64,000 bases of DNA from Metaphire vulgaris. Lineage: Eukaryota; Annelida; Clitellata; Crassiclitellata; Megascolecidae. Below, piece by piece: positions 20,548 to 32,400 of this stretch (position 1 is its first letter; the number at the start of each line of letters is the position of its first letter). A model generated the notes under the pieces. That model had not been told where the DNA came from. It did no database searches and worked only from the letters and a program-made list of their open reading frames with translations. A program made the translations under genes and the position numbers. The stretch is from positions 13,685,945 to 13,749,944 of the forward strand of contig CM030852.1 of the NCBI GenBank assembly GCA_018105865.1. Direction: 5' to 3'.

Positions 20548-20566
20548 TATTATTATTATTATTATT

Positions 20567-20608
<42 letters not shown>
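20548..20608. repeat. (ATT)n to (GTT)n microsatellite
   Basis: ATT units pass into GTT units, then CTG/CTA. It follows the dispersed tail motif (see 18046). Confidence 0.95.
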
Positions 20609-20639
20609 ACTGCTGCTACTGCTATTTCTACTATTATTG

Positions 20640-21950
20640 CTATTACTACATAATCTGTTGTACATAGAGAACAAATTTGTGACTTATTATTCAAATGCTT
20701 CATTTGCTTTCATTCTGTTGTGTCTTTGTCTTGTTATCAGCAACGTACGACCGTGTGCATAATTATGTATATATTATTTCCAGTGTTAAAACACAATGAA
20801 ATATACGTACGTTAAAATACATAGCATCGCATAAGTGAACTGAAATGTTGAGACTAAGCAGAAAACTTTTACCAGTACTTGCTACTCTATTGTTTAGATT
20901 TAATTGCGCATAATAGCTAGCAATAGAGAACCGTATTTTTACGTACTACTGGTATATGCGTATTTTACTTTTGGATATAAAATATGTGTAGTATGCATAT
21001 TTTATATTGGGGCCTTGTGTATGGTTGTATCTTGGTTATCAGCAGGTTAGGTTTCCGGGTACTCAAGTGCATAAAAGTAAGCTGTTACTATGGTACAATT
21101 TTCCAAAGTGCTATATAAATCCATGAGAATTTCTTACTTACTTACTCCATTTGGAGTTGAATCTTATAAGCTTGTCCATTCAGTACTAAACGCTTTGCTG
21201 TAATGTATTTTTATGCTTTCCCGCAGCTGGAAAATGAGTAAGATAACAGATCACCAGTTGGAACATCTGTTGTGATTCATGAGGCGGAAACAGAAAATGG
21301 AAAAGAGAAAGAATATGGAAGGCTTGAACAAAACAACAGATAAGGAAAGGAGGAGGAGAAAGTGGTTATGGTAAGCAGAAGGAGGGGTTGCAAGGTTTAG
21401 AAGAGGATAGGTACAATTGGGAGAAGATTAGTCGGTAATAAACGAGGTAAAGGAAGTTGTGGTGGTGGGAAATTAGAAATAGATTGCGGTGCAAAGGGTG
21501 TGTGCTTGTGCGTGTGTGTGTGTGTGTGAAGAGGGATCTTGAGCTGTTATCTTTTAGGCATTGGGGGCTATGAGAGAGGTGGTAAGGTAATATTTTGCAT
21601 ATCCTGTTGATTGTTCTTGTCTTGTTGGTCTGTGTGAAACTTGTCATGTTTTATTTTGTTGTAGCTCTGTCAAAGGAGGAGAATGGAACGAGAGAAAGAC
21701 AAAATGTAGGTCATCCAATCACTTCCTCCCTTACTGCTTTTAATTTAGAATGTATTAAGGTCAGTAAGAGTAAAGCATAATTGATATTTTGGCTTGGAGC
21801 AGCTGACAACAGCCACTGATGAGTTGTTATAATTAGCAATTTAGGATTGTCTTTTGTGGCTTATTGTTGTGAGTCCTTTTAACAAAAACAGCTGTCAGTT
21901 GTGATGGAAGTTATGAGATTTATGGTAATCGAGGACTTTCCAGATGTCTG
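20640..21950. other. No gene seen
   Basis: Non-coding. ATCTGTTGTACATAGAGAAC followed by AAATTTGTGACTT (20651) is similar to 22676-22708, a dispersed repeat fragment. A purine-rich stretch at 21230-21480 has a short TG tract near 21513. Confidence 0.45.
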
Positions 21951-21954
21951 TCTC

Positions 21955-22205
21955 TAATCTAATCTTGAACTTCTATAGTGCCGCTTCAAAATGCACAGGG
22001 GCATCAACCGATGGCACACCGAATCCAAATCATTAAAGATCCAGGTCAAATCCATGGTATCCGGCCGGACAAACTGGTGACAGTCTATGGTGGGTGAGCC
22101 AAGTGAAAAAAGATGGGTTTTTAATCTTGTTCTAAACATCTGTAATGAATTTGCAATGCACACATGAGGCTGAGACAATGAGTTCCAGAGTTTGGGGCGG
22201 CCACT
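21955..22205 (-). mobile_element. LINE 3' end fragment, second copy
   Basis: The minus strand reads RPKLWNSLSQPHVCIANS, then FRTRLKTHLFSLGSPTIDC, then VRPDTMDLTWIFNDL. It shares most residues with the copy at 19800-20282 and ends in the same 3' sequence plus GATTAGATTAGAGA. Confidence 0.82.
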
Positions 22206-24940
22206 GAGAAATGTTTCCAGTGGTGGTAGCATTGGCAATGAAGCTGTTGTTATTATTAATATTACTGTTAACTATTATGCTATTCAATCAGGTCAGTTTC
22301 AATTCAATCAAGTCAGTTTATTTCTCAAAGACATCATGTTGTTTACAAAACAAGAAAAAAAACTTAACTATTAGTTAATAGAGTACATGTATACCGGGTA
22401 TATCAGTATTATATTATAAACCAAAATTGTCTTAATCTGAGCAGTCTCTACTGCACAATGACACCAAAGTTACTTTAGTTATTGATAGATTGATATATTA
22501 AACTGATTGATAACAAATTTGACCAGTGCCATGGTACATAATAGAATTATCATTGAGAAAAGGGTTGACCTAAGGGAATAGGATCCCCTATGTTGGTCAA
22601 CCTTAGATAATTGAATACTGTAGTTGTACTATAATACTATTACTATTATTATTATTATTATTATTACTATTACTAATCTGTCCTATGTAGAGGACAAATT
22701 TGTGACTTGGGCCAGATACTCTGTGTGTCGAATGATACTTTTAGCAGTGATTAAAAACCAATTTCTGCATGAAGTTATTTCTACTAAGGTTGTTAACAGT
22801 TGACAGGCCCTAAGATCAAGGACCGGTCCTTTTAACCGTATCCGCTTACCGGTAACCGTAATTTCAATTTGAAAACATCAAAACGCTTTACAGTATACCG
22901 GTAATATTGACTACCGTTCTTCATAAGTACATATTTTCTTTGCAATCTGTATCACTATTTCATGCTTAACTTCATTGAAGAGATATAATTCAATTTATAA
23001 TTAACAATTAATGCAGCACCATTGTTATTTTGCTATTTACCAACATTTTGCCACATCACACTTCTACCGTTGCTGCGGCACACAGGTTGGGAAGCATTGC
23101 ATTAACATATTGGTACCAAGTCATATTTCGGTACATTGCATATCGGTAAAGAATTACCGTATGAGAAGGGAAAAGCAGTAGAAGAGAAGCAATCTGCACT
23201 TGCCCAACATTATGGTGGCTGAAACCAATCGTGCTCTTTTTGTTGTTAACGTTTTCGCGTCGACGTGCATTTTTTCAGAAAATGTCGAATCCGAAGGGGA
23301 GAGGGGGAAAGATCGCCTATTGGCGAAAACTTAACCGGGTGATTGATGGGCTCATAATTCTTCGGGGAGATTTCCACGCAATCTGCTTCGATGTCCCTTA
23401 GGTGGACGTTGGGACCTAGATGAGCGAGTGATGGTTCTTGACGTCGGCATTGTGCCAGTTGATAGTATAGATGGATGTGTGTGCGCATGTGTGTGTGTGT
23501 GTGCGTGTGTTCAGATGTGGCTATTTACCCTGTCAATAGCGTCTAATGTCTGCAAATCTCAGCACTCTGATGAAGGGCTCTTGCTATGGCCATGGATAGT
23601 GTTCGCTTAGATGTTGCTACTTTATCCTCTGGGTTTTGATCGCAGTCAGAAACCAGGTTTCTGTTGTGTTTCACACTGTGGAGTACCTAAGGTACAGCAG
23701 GTAGGGCAGACGCCCTTGGTGCCACTTGAAGGGGTTGTCAAAAACTCCGATCTTGCTCTACTTGGCATAGAAAGGGAAGATATATGGTGAAATCTGACTT
23801 TGAGGGGCACATCATAGACCAGTTTGCATCAGTAAAAGCATGAAAACTGCATCTGTAGTTGTAATCTTGTATCAATAAAACATACGGTATAGTTTTTAGT
23901 AACCCTTGCTGACATAATAAGAAACCTTAAATAACCCGTTTTTTCCAGAAAGATAAGTAACCTTAGATAACCTTTGAAAACCTTAAAGTTCCTACGAAAA
24001 CCAGGATTAAAAGGTTCATTCAACTGTTTGAATATGAATTGAAACATATGAGTTGATCATAGTTGTTCGTAACATTGTCTTGTAATGACTATTTGCTACA
24101 GTAGTGCTGGATTAAGTTAATTTACTCAACTACAGAGTTATTACCCGTAAGCTGTTTAGTCAGCAGAAATATGACATCATAATCATCATAGAATATCAAA
24201 ATTACTGTAGTCAATAACGTTGTGAATGACTATGCAATAAAATGTCATGATTTGTTAATTAACGACTTGGCAATCTGCTAGCTTAATTTTCCAACCTCCT
24301 GCCATGGACGTCAAATAGCCTAGGTATACGACCCTGATTTCGCAAGTCTGGTATTGTGACATGGATGAGTGTACAGTAGCAACTTGAAATCCAAATTTTG
24401 GCAATCATGCTCATATTGGCTGTAGTCATGGTAGCCTGTCTTTACCATTTTGCTGTTTTCTTGTAAGCCTGCCTCATTCTGCAACCATGTTGTACCTTGT
24501 CAATATCACAGGTAATCCAGCCAGGTGCAAGACATATTCCTTACAGAGAGTAGTAGCTCACAGTTTAGTGATCTTGAATAATTTACTTCCTGAATTAACT
24601 AATTAGTATACAAGAGCTTTGTCTTGCTTGGCAGATTTTAGAAATTGTGTATGGAAATCAAAGTTAAATATAGCATGTAAGATTCCAGATCACATTGTGG
24701 TCCAATATATCCCAAATGCTTTTTATTATGGCTATAACTTTGTCAAATTTTAACCAATCTTGATAAAACTCTGCAAGAATGTAGCTGAGAGTATTTTCAA
24801 CACACCTATATTCAGGTTGTTCACAGCATGTTTTATTTGTAGCTATGGTACTTGTATATCACTAAACAAAGCACTTTGCATTTATAGTCAAAGCCAAAAT
24901 AATAAAAAGGGTTTGGAATTTATTGGACCACAGTGTATAT
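22206..24940. other. Long stretch without a recognisable gene
   Basis: It contains a small hairpin at 22563-22602, an ATT/ACT tract near 22637-22675, several ACCGGTAA motifs (22795-22910) and a TG tract at 23477-23510. A GC-richer patch at 23246-23490 is open on the minus strand for 80 codons, but no domain or splice pair is convincing. Confidence 0.45.
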
Positions 24941-24943
24941 TTT

Positions 24944-24946
24944 GTA

Positions 24947-24995
<49 letters not shown>

Positions 24996-25092
24996 ATTTT
25001 ATTTATATATATTATATATATATACCGTATATTATATGTGTGTGTATATTGTGTGAGTATGAATATATATTTGTATATATATATATATATGA
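24944..25092. repeat. (TG)n/(TA)n compound microsatellite
   Basis: TG units followed by several blocks of TA/ATAT. Confidence 0.93.
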
Positions 25093-25887
25093 ATTATGCT
25101 TAGATAGTACAATGCTGTATTAATGTATTAGTTAATATTGCCGGTAGGCATGCACATTGTGGGTGGCTTTCATTTCCAGTGTCTATGTGTAGATATGAAT
25201 ATTCACCATGGTGCAAGTTTAAAAATGCAAACTCAGATGAACGCCAGACATCATTTTGGTTGAGACTCAGTATAGGTTTGGTTAGGCGCTGCCAACACGG
25301 ACACTTAACACATCCACTGTGGTACCCTCCCTTGCCCCCCGTTAAGGGGCTTTGACTGTTGGTAGGGTGGGTGTTAGTTGGTTTCTCTTTTGAGCAGTGT
25401 ACTAATGCATAAATAACTCCTCCACCTCCAGTGGGGAGTGATTCACGGAGTATTATTGTTGCTTTCAAGTGCTCAAGTTTGCCTTGTGTCTCGCCTTGCC
25501 TCATAAAGAAGCTGTGACTACAGTTATACCTGGCTCCTGTCAATCTTCAATTTAGACAGAGGTTCCCAGTAATGCGTTCATTCATGTTCTCGTCGGTCAC
25601 TATCTGTAAGGTTTTCTTCTGTGAAAGCTGAGCCAAAACTAGTTATTGTTAAATCTCACCGAAAAGACCGATTATCTATTATCTATTCTATTTACCTTTT
25701 TAAACCCAGGTGCAAAAGCATTTGCCATTCAGTTTCATTTTTTCTCTCTCAAAATTTGCAATAAATGTCTTTGTTTACATGTGACTGATGCTTGAATATG
25801 CTCACTTATGCATACCACAGTGGCCAGGATGGCCAATAAAACAACAAAACTTAATCTTGAAACACTTCAAGAAGTTTATATAGCAGC

Positions 25888-25890
<3 letters not shown>
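25093..25890. other. No gene seen
   Basis: A 147-codon minus-strand frame (25543-25100) is present but has no recognisable domain and mixed composition. I do not call it. Confidence 0.45.
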
Positions 25891-25927
<37 letters not shown>

Positions 25928-25931
25928 ACTG

Positions 25932-25983
<52 letters not shown>
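25891..25983. repeat. (TG)n/(TA)n microsatellite
   Basis: About 17 TG units then about 20 TA units, ending exactly where a transposon-like end begins. Confidence 0.95.
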
Positions 25984-25986
<3 letters not shown>

Positions 25987-26015
25987 TACTGCTCAAAAAA
26001 TTGTTAACACACGTG
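25984..26015. mobile_element. Tc1/mariner-like terminus next to TA
   Basis: CAGTACTGCTCAAAAAATTG then TTAACACACG follows TA directly. The CAGTACTGCTCAAAA style is typical of Tc1/mariner ends. No inverted partner was found in the next kilobase. Confidence 0.45.
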
Positions 26016-26097
26016 GATGTCGAAGCAAAATATATTTTTTCTACTGTATTTTTTCATTAATGATACTATTCCGCGATTGATGTATTGATGTACAGAA

Positions 26098-26180
26098 GGC
26101 TATAGATATGCAACAATAGTTGACCATTTTTGTGGCATTTTGAACGCTCTAGAATACAATTGAGACCCAATATACTACGG
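26098..26180 (+). repeat. Isolated diverged fragment of the satellite monomer
   Basis: GGCTATAG, TGACCATTTTTGTGGCATTT, TGAACGCTCTAGAATACAAT and TGAGACCCAATATACTA align with the monomer stretch GGCCTATAG...TCACCATTTTTCGTGGCATT...GCTCTAGAATAAAATTGAGGCAGAATATATTG at roughly 80 percent. It lies 1.9 kb before the array and is a single partial copy. Confidence 0.7.
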
Positions 26181-26349
26181 TTTTGGTTCTCTGCCAGGAG
26201 GTCACTTAGTTATTATTATTGTTGTTGTTGTTATTATTATTCATCATGTTCTCTCTCCTGTGACAGGTTCAGGGCTCCATTGTTTCCTTTTTTCTCTCTG
26301 TTCCTTGCCTCTTCTTTGATTTCTGCATAGGTTTTGTGTGGCTATGCAT

Positions 26350-26500
26350 CTATTTACATCATCCAGTCCAATAACATTCTCCTTGGTCTTCCTTTTGTCT
26401 TTCTTCTGGATATATTCCCTCAATTACTGTTCTAATTTATGATTCTCCTCTTAGCATGTGTTCAATCCAGTTCCTCTGTCTTGATGGTGTTAATCAGCAA
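26350..26500 (-). mobile_element. LINE reverse transcriptase C-terminal remnant
   Basis: Minus-strand peptides NWIEHMLRGE, VIEG and KGRPRRMLLDWMM match the common W..H.LR....I.EG....GRPR...LDW tail of non-LTR reverse transcriptases. Frameshifts separate them. Confidence 0.65.
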
Positions 26501-26544
26501 TCTTTGTTATTGGTGTTATTATTGCAGTTTCTTAAATCTGCTCC

Positions 26545-26706
26545 CGAAGGTTGTGACAACCGAAACCTCTCCGGGTCGGTTCTTGCAACATCTCGAGACG
26601 CATTTGTTTAATGTTTCTTTCCCTGTACAGCGCTTTTGACTTTAGCCACCTAGCTATGTTACTGCGCTTAAGAAATTGTCAAGTTTAATAATAATAATAA
26701 TAATAA
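26545..26706 (+). mobile_element. LINE 3' end with (AAT)n tail
   Basis: FLQHLETHLFNVSFPVQRF and a stop resembles the F...LKTHLF reverse transcriptase end. The untranslated part finishes in (AAT)n at 26688-26706. Confidence 0.5.
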
Positions 26707-27043
26707 ATGCACCACTTACAAATTGAAACTATAAACTCATTATATGAGACCAGAAACTCATTATATATAAAATTGAGCAAATCAGACAATCAATAAATAT
26801 CTCAGTAGAATTCTGCATGTATACATATATACCAGTGGTTATTTTCTTGTTTTCAATATTGAAATATAGATCTGTGATGTGAATGAAATGAAGCAAAGCT
26901 GTTTGAAGCTGGACTGTCAAAGCACTTAGACTGAATAGTTTTGAGCTGTTTTTAAAAATATTTCATTGGGGTTGGTTAAGCATCAGAGGCCATTGGATGG
27001 ACTGTTCCAAATCTGGCCCACTGCCTGAAATGTTTGATTGTTT

Positions 27044-27190
27044 GTTATAATGGATTCGGTTATAAAGCACCGCAATGTACAGTCCTGCACGATGCACTAC
27101 CATATTGGATGGTATTGGATATAATGTCCCTCGGATTTAGCATACTGAATTTTACAGACCCGCTAATTACATTATAATGAGGTTCTACTG
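27044..27190. mobile_element. pogo/Tigger-type remnant
   Basis: TTATAATGGATTCGGTTATA near 27046 and ATTATAATGAGGTTCTACTG near 27172 are typical of decayed Tigger/pogo ends. The termini are too worn to define a target duplication. Confidence 0.4.
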
Positions 27191-27237
27191 TGTTATTCTT
27201 TGTTTTATCTGGTATTTTTTTAAAATCTTCGTTTCAG

Positions 27238-27502
27238 ACTACAGCGGCAGCCAACGAGAGACAGCACGGTGCCGACGGATCGTGCCGGACTCCGCTGGTC
27301 TTCCACAGCCTGAACGTCACGCCGGACCACACGCTTTCCACCCACCGTACGGCGAACTCCGTTACGACCTCGCTTGACGAGATGATGCTGCACCAGTCGC
27401 CGGGGTGCCAGTACGCGAAGAACCACGAGGGAAAGTCCAGTCACCGCCTGGGCGGGCGGACTCGAAGCGCCGGAAGCACCAGCTCTAGTCGCGAGACGCG
27501 TT
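27238..27502 (+). CDS. Internal coding exon of an unidentified plus-strand gene
   Basis: The exon follows a pyrimidine-rich tract and TTTCAG and ends at a consensus donor GTAAGT (an alternative GTGAGG lies 8 bases further on). It starts in phase 0 and ends in phase 1 (265 bp, 88 codons plus one base). The frame reads TTAAANERQHGADGSCRTPL, then VFHSLNVTPDHTLS, SVTTSLDEMMLHQSPG and SHRLGGRTRSAGSTSSSRET, a polar, Ser/Thr/Arg-rich and probably disordered segment of an intracellular protein. GC content and CpG density are far above the neighbourhood, as for a conserved coding exon. I do not recognise the protein. The other exons lie outside the window or are undetected. The downstream intron would contain the satellite array. 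Confidence 0.72.
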
Positions 27503-28043
27503 GTAAGTCAGGTGAGGGGACGTCATCTCTTTGATATCGCGACATGCACGCAGGTATAGTTGAGTTCAGGTGACACGAATTTGTAACTGAAAATTCTTAC
27601 CAAAGTGCAGACTAGTATTGCTGAGCTTAAGGGCTGTGTGTTTGGTGTTCTTGTGGTTTGATAAAACGTAGAAATTTCAGATTTCGTTTCTTTGCACAAC
27701 CGAAAATACCTGACAATTTGCGCTTGGTTGCTGCAGCCAAGAAAGCATTTATTTGAGAAGATCTTCTAGTTTTTAGTATTTTTATTTCTGCATTCTTATG
27801 TAATAAATACAACATTTTCGGGCCTCTTGGTATTGCCACAGTCAATGATTGTTATAAAGAAGTGAAATGGACAACACAGTTGAAAAAAATGACCTCAGCA
27901 AAGTATGGGGCAATGGGAGAAGCTTATTTAGAAAGAGTTTAAAAGTTTTTTAGTCTTGAGTCCAATGTTCCCTCTAATTCTTGAGGGTCCATGTGCACAA
28001 GAAATTTCTCTTGGGCAACAATTTCCCAATTGACTAACTATAT
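27503..28043. other. Intron or intergenic sequence before the array
   Basis: No exon. CAATGTTCCCTCTAATTCTT at 27963 resembles the end of an hAT-type element. The last bases before the array are AT-rich (ACTATAT). Confidence 0.45.
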
Positions 28044-29400
28044 ATGTCAAACAGGGTATTAATTATATAGTACTTTTGTGGTCTATAAAACTTGAGATAC
28101 AAGAAACCAGCTATATCTAGACCCCTCTTATCTCTCCATCAAGTTTGTAGACATTTGACAGAGAATAGATTCTGTATAGCGTCATTTCAAATGGCTCACC
28201 ATTTTCCGTGGCATTTCGAATGCTCTAGAATAAAAGTGAGGCAGCATATATTGACAATTCTAGTACAGTTTGACTCAGCTAAGCTGGGGAAACACGAATA
28301 TGTGGTTTTAATTTATTTCATCACTCTTCTGAGTTTTGCATATCAGCCTACTGTATCACTAGTCTTTGCATTGTCCAATGTCAAACAGGGTATCAATAAT
28401 ATAGTATTTTTGTGGGCTATAAAACTTGAGATACAAGAAACCAGCTATATCTAGACCCCTCTTATCTCTCTATTGATTTTGTAGACATTTGACAGAGAAT
28501 AGATTCTGTATTTGTAGGCCTATAGTCATTTTCAAATGGCTCACCATTTTTCGTGGCATTTCGAATGCTCTAGAATAAAAGTGAGGCAGCATATATTGAC
28601 AATTCTAGTACAGTTTGACTCAGCTAAGCTGGGGAAACACAAAAATGTGGTTTTAATTTGTTTCATCACTCTCCTGAATTTTGCATATCAGTCTACTGTA
28701 TCACAAGTCTTTGCATTGTCCAATGTGAAACAGGGTATCAATTATATAGTATTTTTGTGGTCTATAAAACTTGAGATACAAGAAACCAGCTCTCTTAAAC
28801 CCCTTCTTATCTCTCTTTGATTTTGTAGACATTTGACAGAGAACAGATTTCTGTAAAGACTTTGTTTCAAAGTTCTTTCATTTTTCGTGGCATTTCAATG
28901 CTCTAGAATAAAAAGAGGCAGAATATATTGACAATTCTAGTACAGTTTGACTCAGCTAAGCTGGGGATACACGAAAATGTGGTTTTAATTTGTTTCATCA
29001 CTCTTCTGACTTTTGCATATCAGTCTACTGTATCACTAATCTTTGCATTGTCAAATGTCAAACAGGGTTATCAATAATATAATATTTTTGTGGTCTATAA
29101 AACTTGTCATACAAGAAACCAGCTCTCTCTAAACCCCTCTTATCTCTCTATTGATTTTGTAGACATTTGACAAAGAACAGATTTCTGAAAGACTTTGTAT
29201 AGTGTTGTTTCAAATGGATCACCATTTTTCGTGGCATTTCGAATGCTCTAGAATAAAAGTGAGGCAGAATATATTGACAAATTCTAGTACAGTTTGACTC
29301 AGCTAAGCTGGGGATACACGAAAATGTGGTTTTAATTTGTTTCATCACTCTTCTGACTTTTGCATATCAGCCTACTGTAGCACTAATATTTGCATTGTCA
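28044..29400 (+). repeat. Left outer monomers of the satellite (ancestral variants)
   Basis: The first unit reads CTGAGTTTTGC, ATCACTAGTCTTTGC and AACTTGAGATACAAG. The second has CTGAATTTTGC, the third CTGACTTTTGC with ATCACTAATCTTTGC, the fourth AGCACTAATATTTGC. Thereafter the inner form AGCACTAATATATGC with AGAACTTGTCATACAAG is reached. These outer units also have AGAATAAAA rather than AGAAAAAA and GTAGACATTTG rather than TTAGACATTTG. Confidence 0.85.
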
Positions 29401-32400
29401 ATGTCAAACAGGTTATCAATTATATAATATTTTTGTGGTCTATAAAACTTGTCATACAAGAAACCAGCTCTCTTAAACCCCTTCTTATCTCTCGTTGATT
29501 TTTAGACATTTGACAGAGAATAGATTTCTGAAAGACTTTTTTCATAGTGTTTCAAATGGATCACCATTTTTCGTGGCATTTCAATGCTCTAGAATAAAAT
29601 TGAGGCAGAATATATTGACAATTCTAGTACAGTTTGACTCAGCTAAGCTGGGGATACACGAAAATGTGGTTTTAATTTGTTTCATCACTCTTCTGACTTT
29701 TGCATATCAGCCTACTGTAGCACTAATATATGCATTGTCAATGTCAAACAGGTTATCAATTATATAATATTTTTGTGGTCTATAGAACTTGTCATACAAG
29801 AAACCAGCTCTCTTAAACCCCTTCTTATCTCTCGTTCGATTTTTAGACATTTGACAGAGAACAGATTGCTGAAAGACTTTGTAGGCCTATCATTTCAAAT
29901 GGATCACCATTTTTCGTGGCATTTCAATGCTCTAGAATAAAATTGAGGCAGAATATATTGACAATTCTAGTACAGTTTGACTCAGCTAAGCTGGGGATAC
30001 ACGAAAATGTGGTTTTAATTTGTTTCATCACTCTTCTGACTTTTGCATATCAGCCTACTGTAGCACTAATATATGCATTGTCCAATGTCAAACAGGTTAT
30101 CAATTATATAATATTTTTGTGGTCTATAGAACTTGTCATACAAGAAACCAGCTCTCTTAAAGCCCTTCTTATCTCTTGTTCGATTTTTAGACATTTGACA
30201 GAGAACAGATTTCTGAAAGACTTTGTTTTGTCAAATGGCTCACCATTTTCCGTGGCATTTGAATGCTCTAGAATAAAAGTGAGGCAGAATATATTGACAA
30301 TTCTAGTACAGTTTGACTCAGCTAAGCTGGGGATACACGAAAATGTGGTTTTAATTTGTTTCATCACTCTTCTGACTTTTGCATATCAGCCTACTGTAGC
30401 ACTAATATATGCATTGTCAAATGTCAAAAACAGGTTATCAATTATATAATATTTTTGTGGTCTATAGAACTTGTCATACAAGAAACCAGCTCTCTTAAAC
30501 CCCTTCTTATCTCTCTATTGATTTTTAGACATTTGACAAAGAACAGATTGCTGAGATTTCTGAATAGCATCATTTCAAATGGATCACCATTTTTCGTGGC
30601 ATTTCAAATGCTCTAGAATAAAAATTGAGGCAGAATATATTGACAATTCTAGTACAGTTTGACTCAGCTAAGCTGGGGATACACGAAAATGTGGTTTTAA
30701 TTTGTTTCATCACTCTTCTGACTTTTGCATATCAGCCTACTGTAGCACTAATATATGCATTGTCCAATGTCAAACAGGTTATCAATTATATAATATTTTT
30801 GTGGTCTATAGAACTTGTCATACAAGAAACCAGCTCTCTCTAAACCCCTTCTTATCTCTCGTTCGATTTTTAGACATTTGACAGAGAACAGATTTCTGAA
30901 AGACTTTGTGGCCTATAGTGTTGTTTCAAATTCACCATTTTTCGTGGCATTTCAATGCTCTAGAAAAAATTGAGGCAGAATATATTGACAATTCTAGTAC
31001 AGTTTGACTCAGCTAAGCTGAGGATACACGAAAATGTGGTTTTAATTTGTTTCATCACTCTTCTGACTTTTGCATATCAGCCTACTGTAGCACTAATATA
31101 TGCATTGTCAAATGTCAAACAGGTTATCAATTATATAATATTTTTGTGGTCTATAGAACTTGTCATACAAGAAACCAGCTCTCTTAAACCCCTTCTTATC
31201 TCGTTCGATTTTTAGACATTTTTAGACATTTGACTGAAATAGATTTCTGAATAGTGTTTGTTTCAAATGGATTCCATTTTCGTGGGCATTTCAATGCTCT
31301 AGAAAAAATTGAGGCAGAATATATTGACCAATTCTAGTACAGTTTGACTCAGCTAAGCTGGGGATACACGAAAATGTGGTTTTAATTTGTTTCATCACTC
31401 TTCTGACTTTTGCATATCAGCCTACTGTAGCACTAATATATGCATTGTCAATGTCAAACAGGACATCAATTATATAATATTTTTGTGGTCTATAGAACTT
31501 GTCATACAAGAAACCAGCTCTCTTAAAGCCCTTCTTATCTCTCGTTCGATTTTTAGACATTTGACAGAGAACAGATTTCTGAAAGACTTTGTATAGTGTT
31601 GTTTCAAATTTCCATTTTTGGGGCATTTCAATGCTCTAGAAAAAAATTGAGGCAGAATATATTGACAATTCTAGTACAGTTTGACTCAGCTAAGCTGGGG
31701 ATACACAAAAATGTGGTTTTAATTTGTTTCATCACTCTTCTGACTTTTGCATATCAGCCTACTGTAGCACTAATATATGCATTGTCAAATGTCAAACAGG
31801 TTATCAATTATATAATATTTTTGTGGTCTATAGACTTGTCATACAAGAAACCAGCTCTCTTAAACCCTTCTTATCTCTCTCGATTTTTAGACATTTGACA
31901 AAGAACAGATTTCTGAAAGACTTTGTATAGTGTTGTTTCATTTTTCGTGGCATTTCAATGCTCTAGAAAAAATTGAGGCAGAATATATTGACAATTCTAG
32001 TACAGTTTGACTCAGCTAAGCTGGGGATACACGAAAATGTGGTTTTAATTTGTTTCATCACTCTTCTGACTTTTGCATATCAGCCTACTGTAGCACTAAT
32101 ATATGCATTGTCAATGTCAAACAGGTTATCAATTATATAATATTTTTGTGGTCTATAGAACTTGTCATACAAGAAACCAGCTCTCTTAAACCCTTTCTTA
32201 TCTCTCGTTCGATTTTTAGACATTTGACAGAGAACAGATTTGAAAAAACTTTGTATAGTGTTGGATTCCATTTTTCGTGGCATTTCAATGCTCTAGAAAA
32301 AATTGAGACAGAATATATTGACAATTCTAGTACAGGTTTGACTCAGCTAAGCTGGGGATACACAAAAATGTGGTTTTAATTTGTTTCATCACTCTTCTGA

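Noticed and set aside
23246..23488. 80-codon minus-strand frame in a GC-richer patch
   Set aside because: Composition is suggestive but no domain, splice pair or repeat relation was found, so it is mentioned only in the region note.
25100..25543. 147-codon minus-strand open frame
   Set aside because: No recognisable domain and no supporting splice sites; such lengths occur by chance in 64 kb.
27220..27444. Minus-strand open frame opposite the 27.2 kb exon
   Set aside because: Shadow of the plus-strand exon; splice sites fit only the plus strand.
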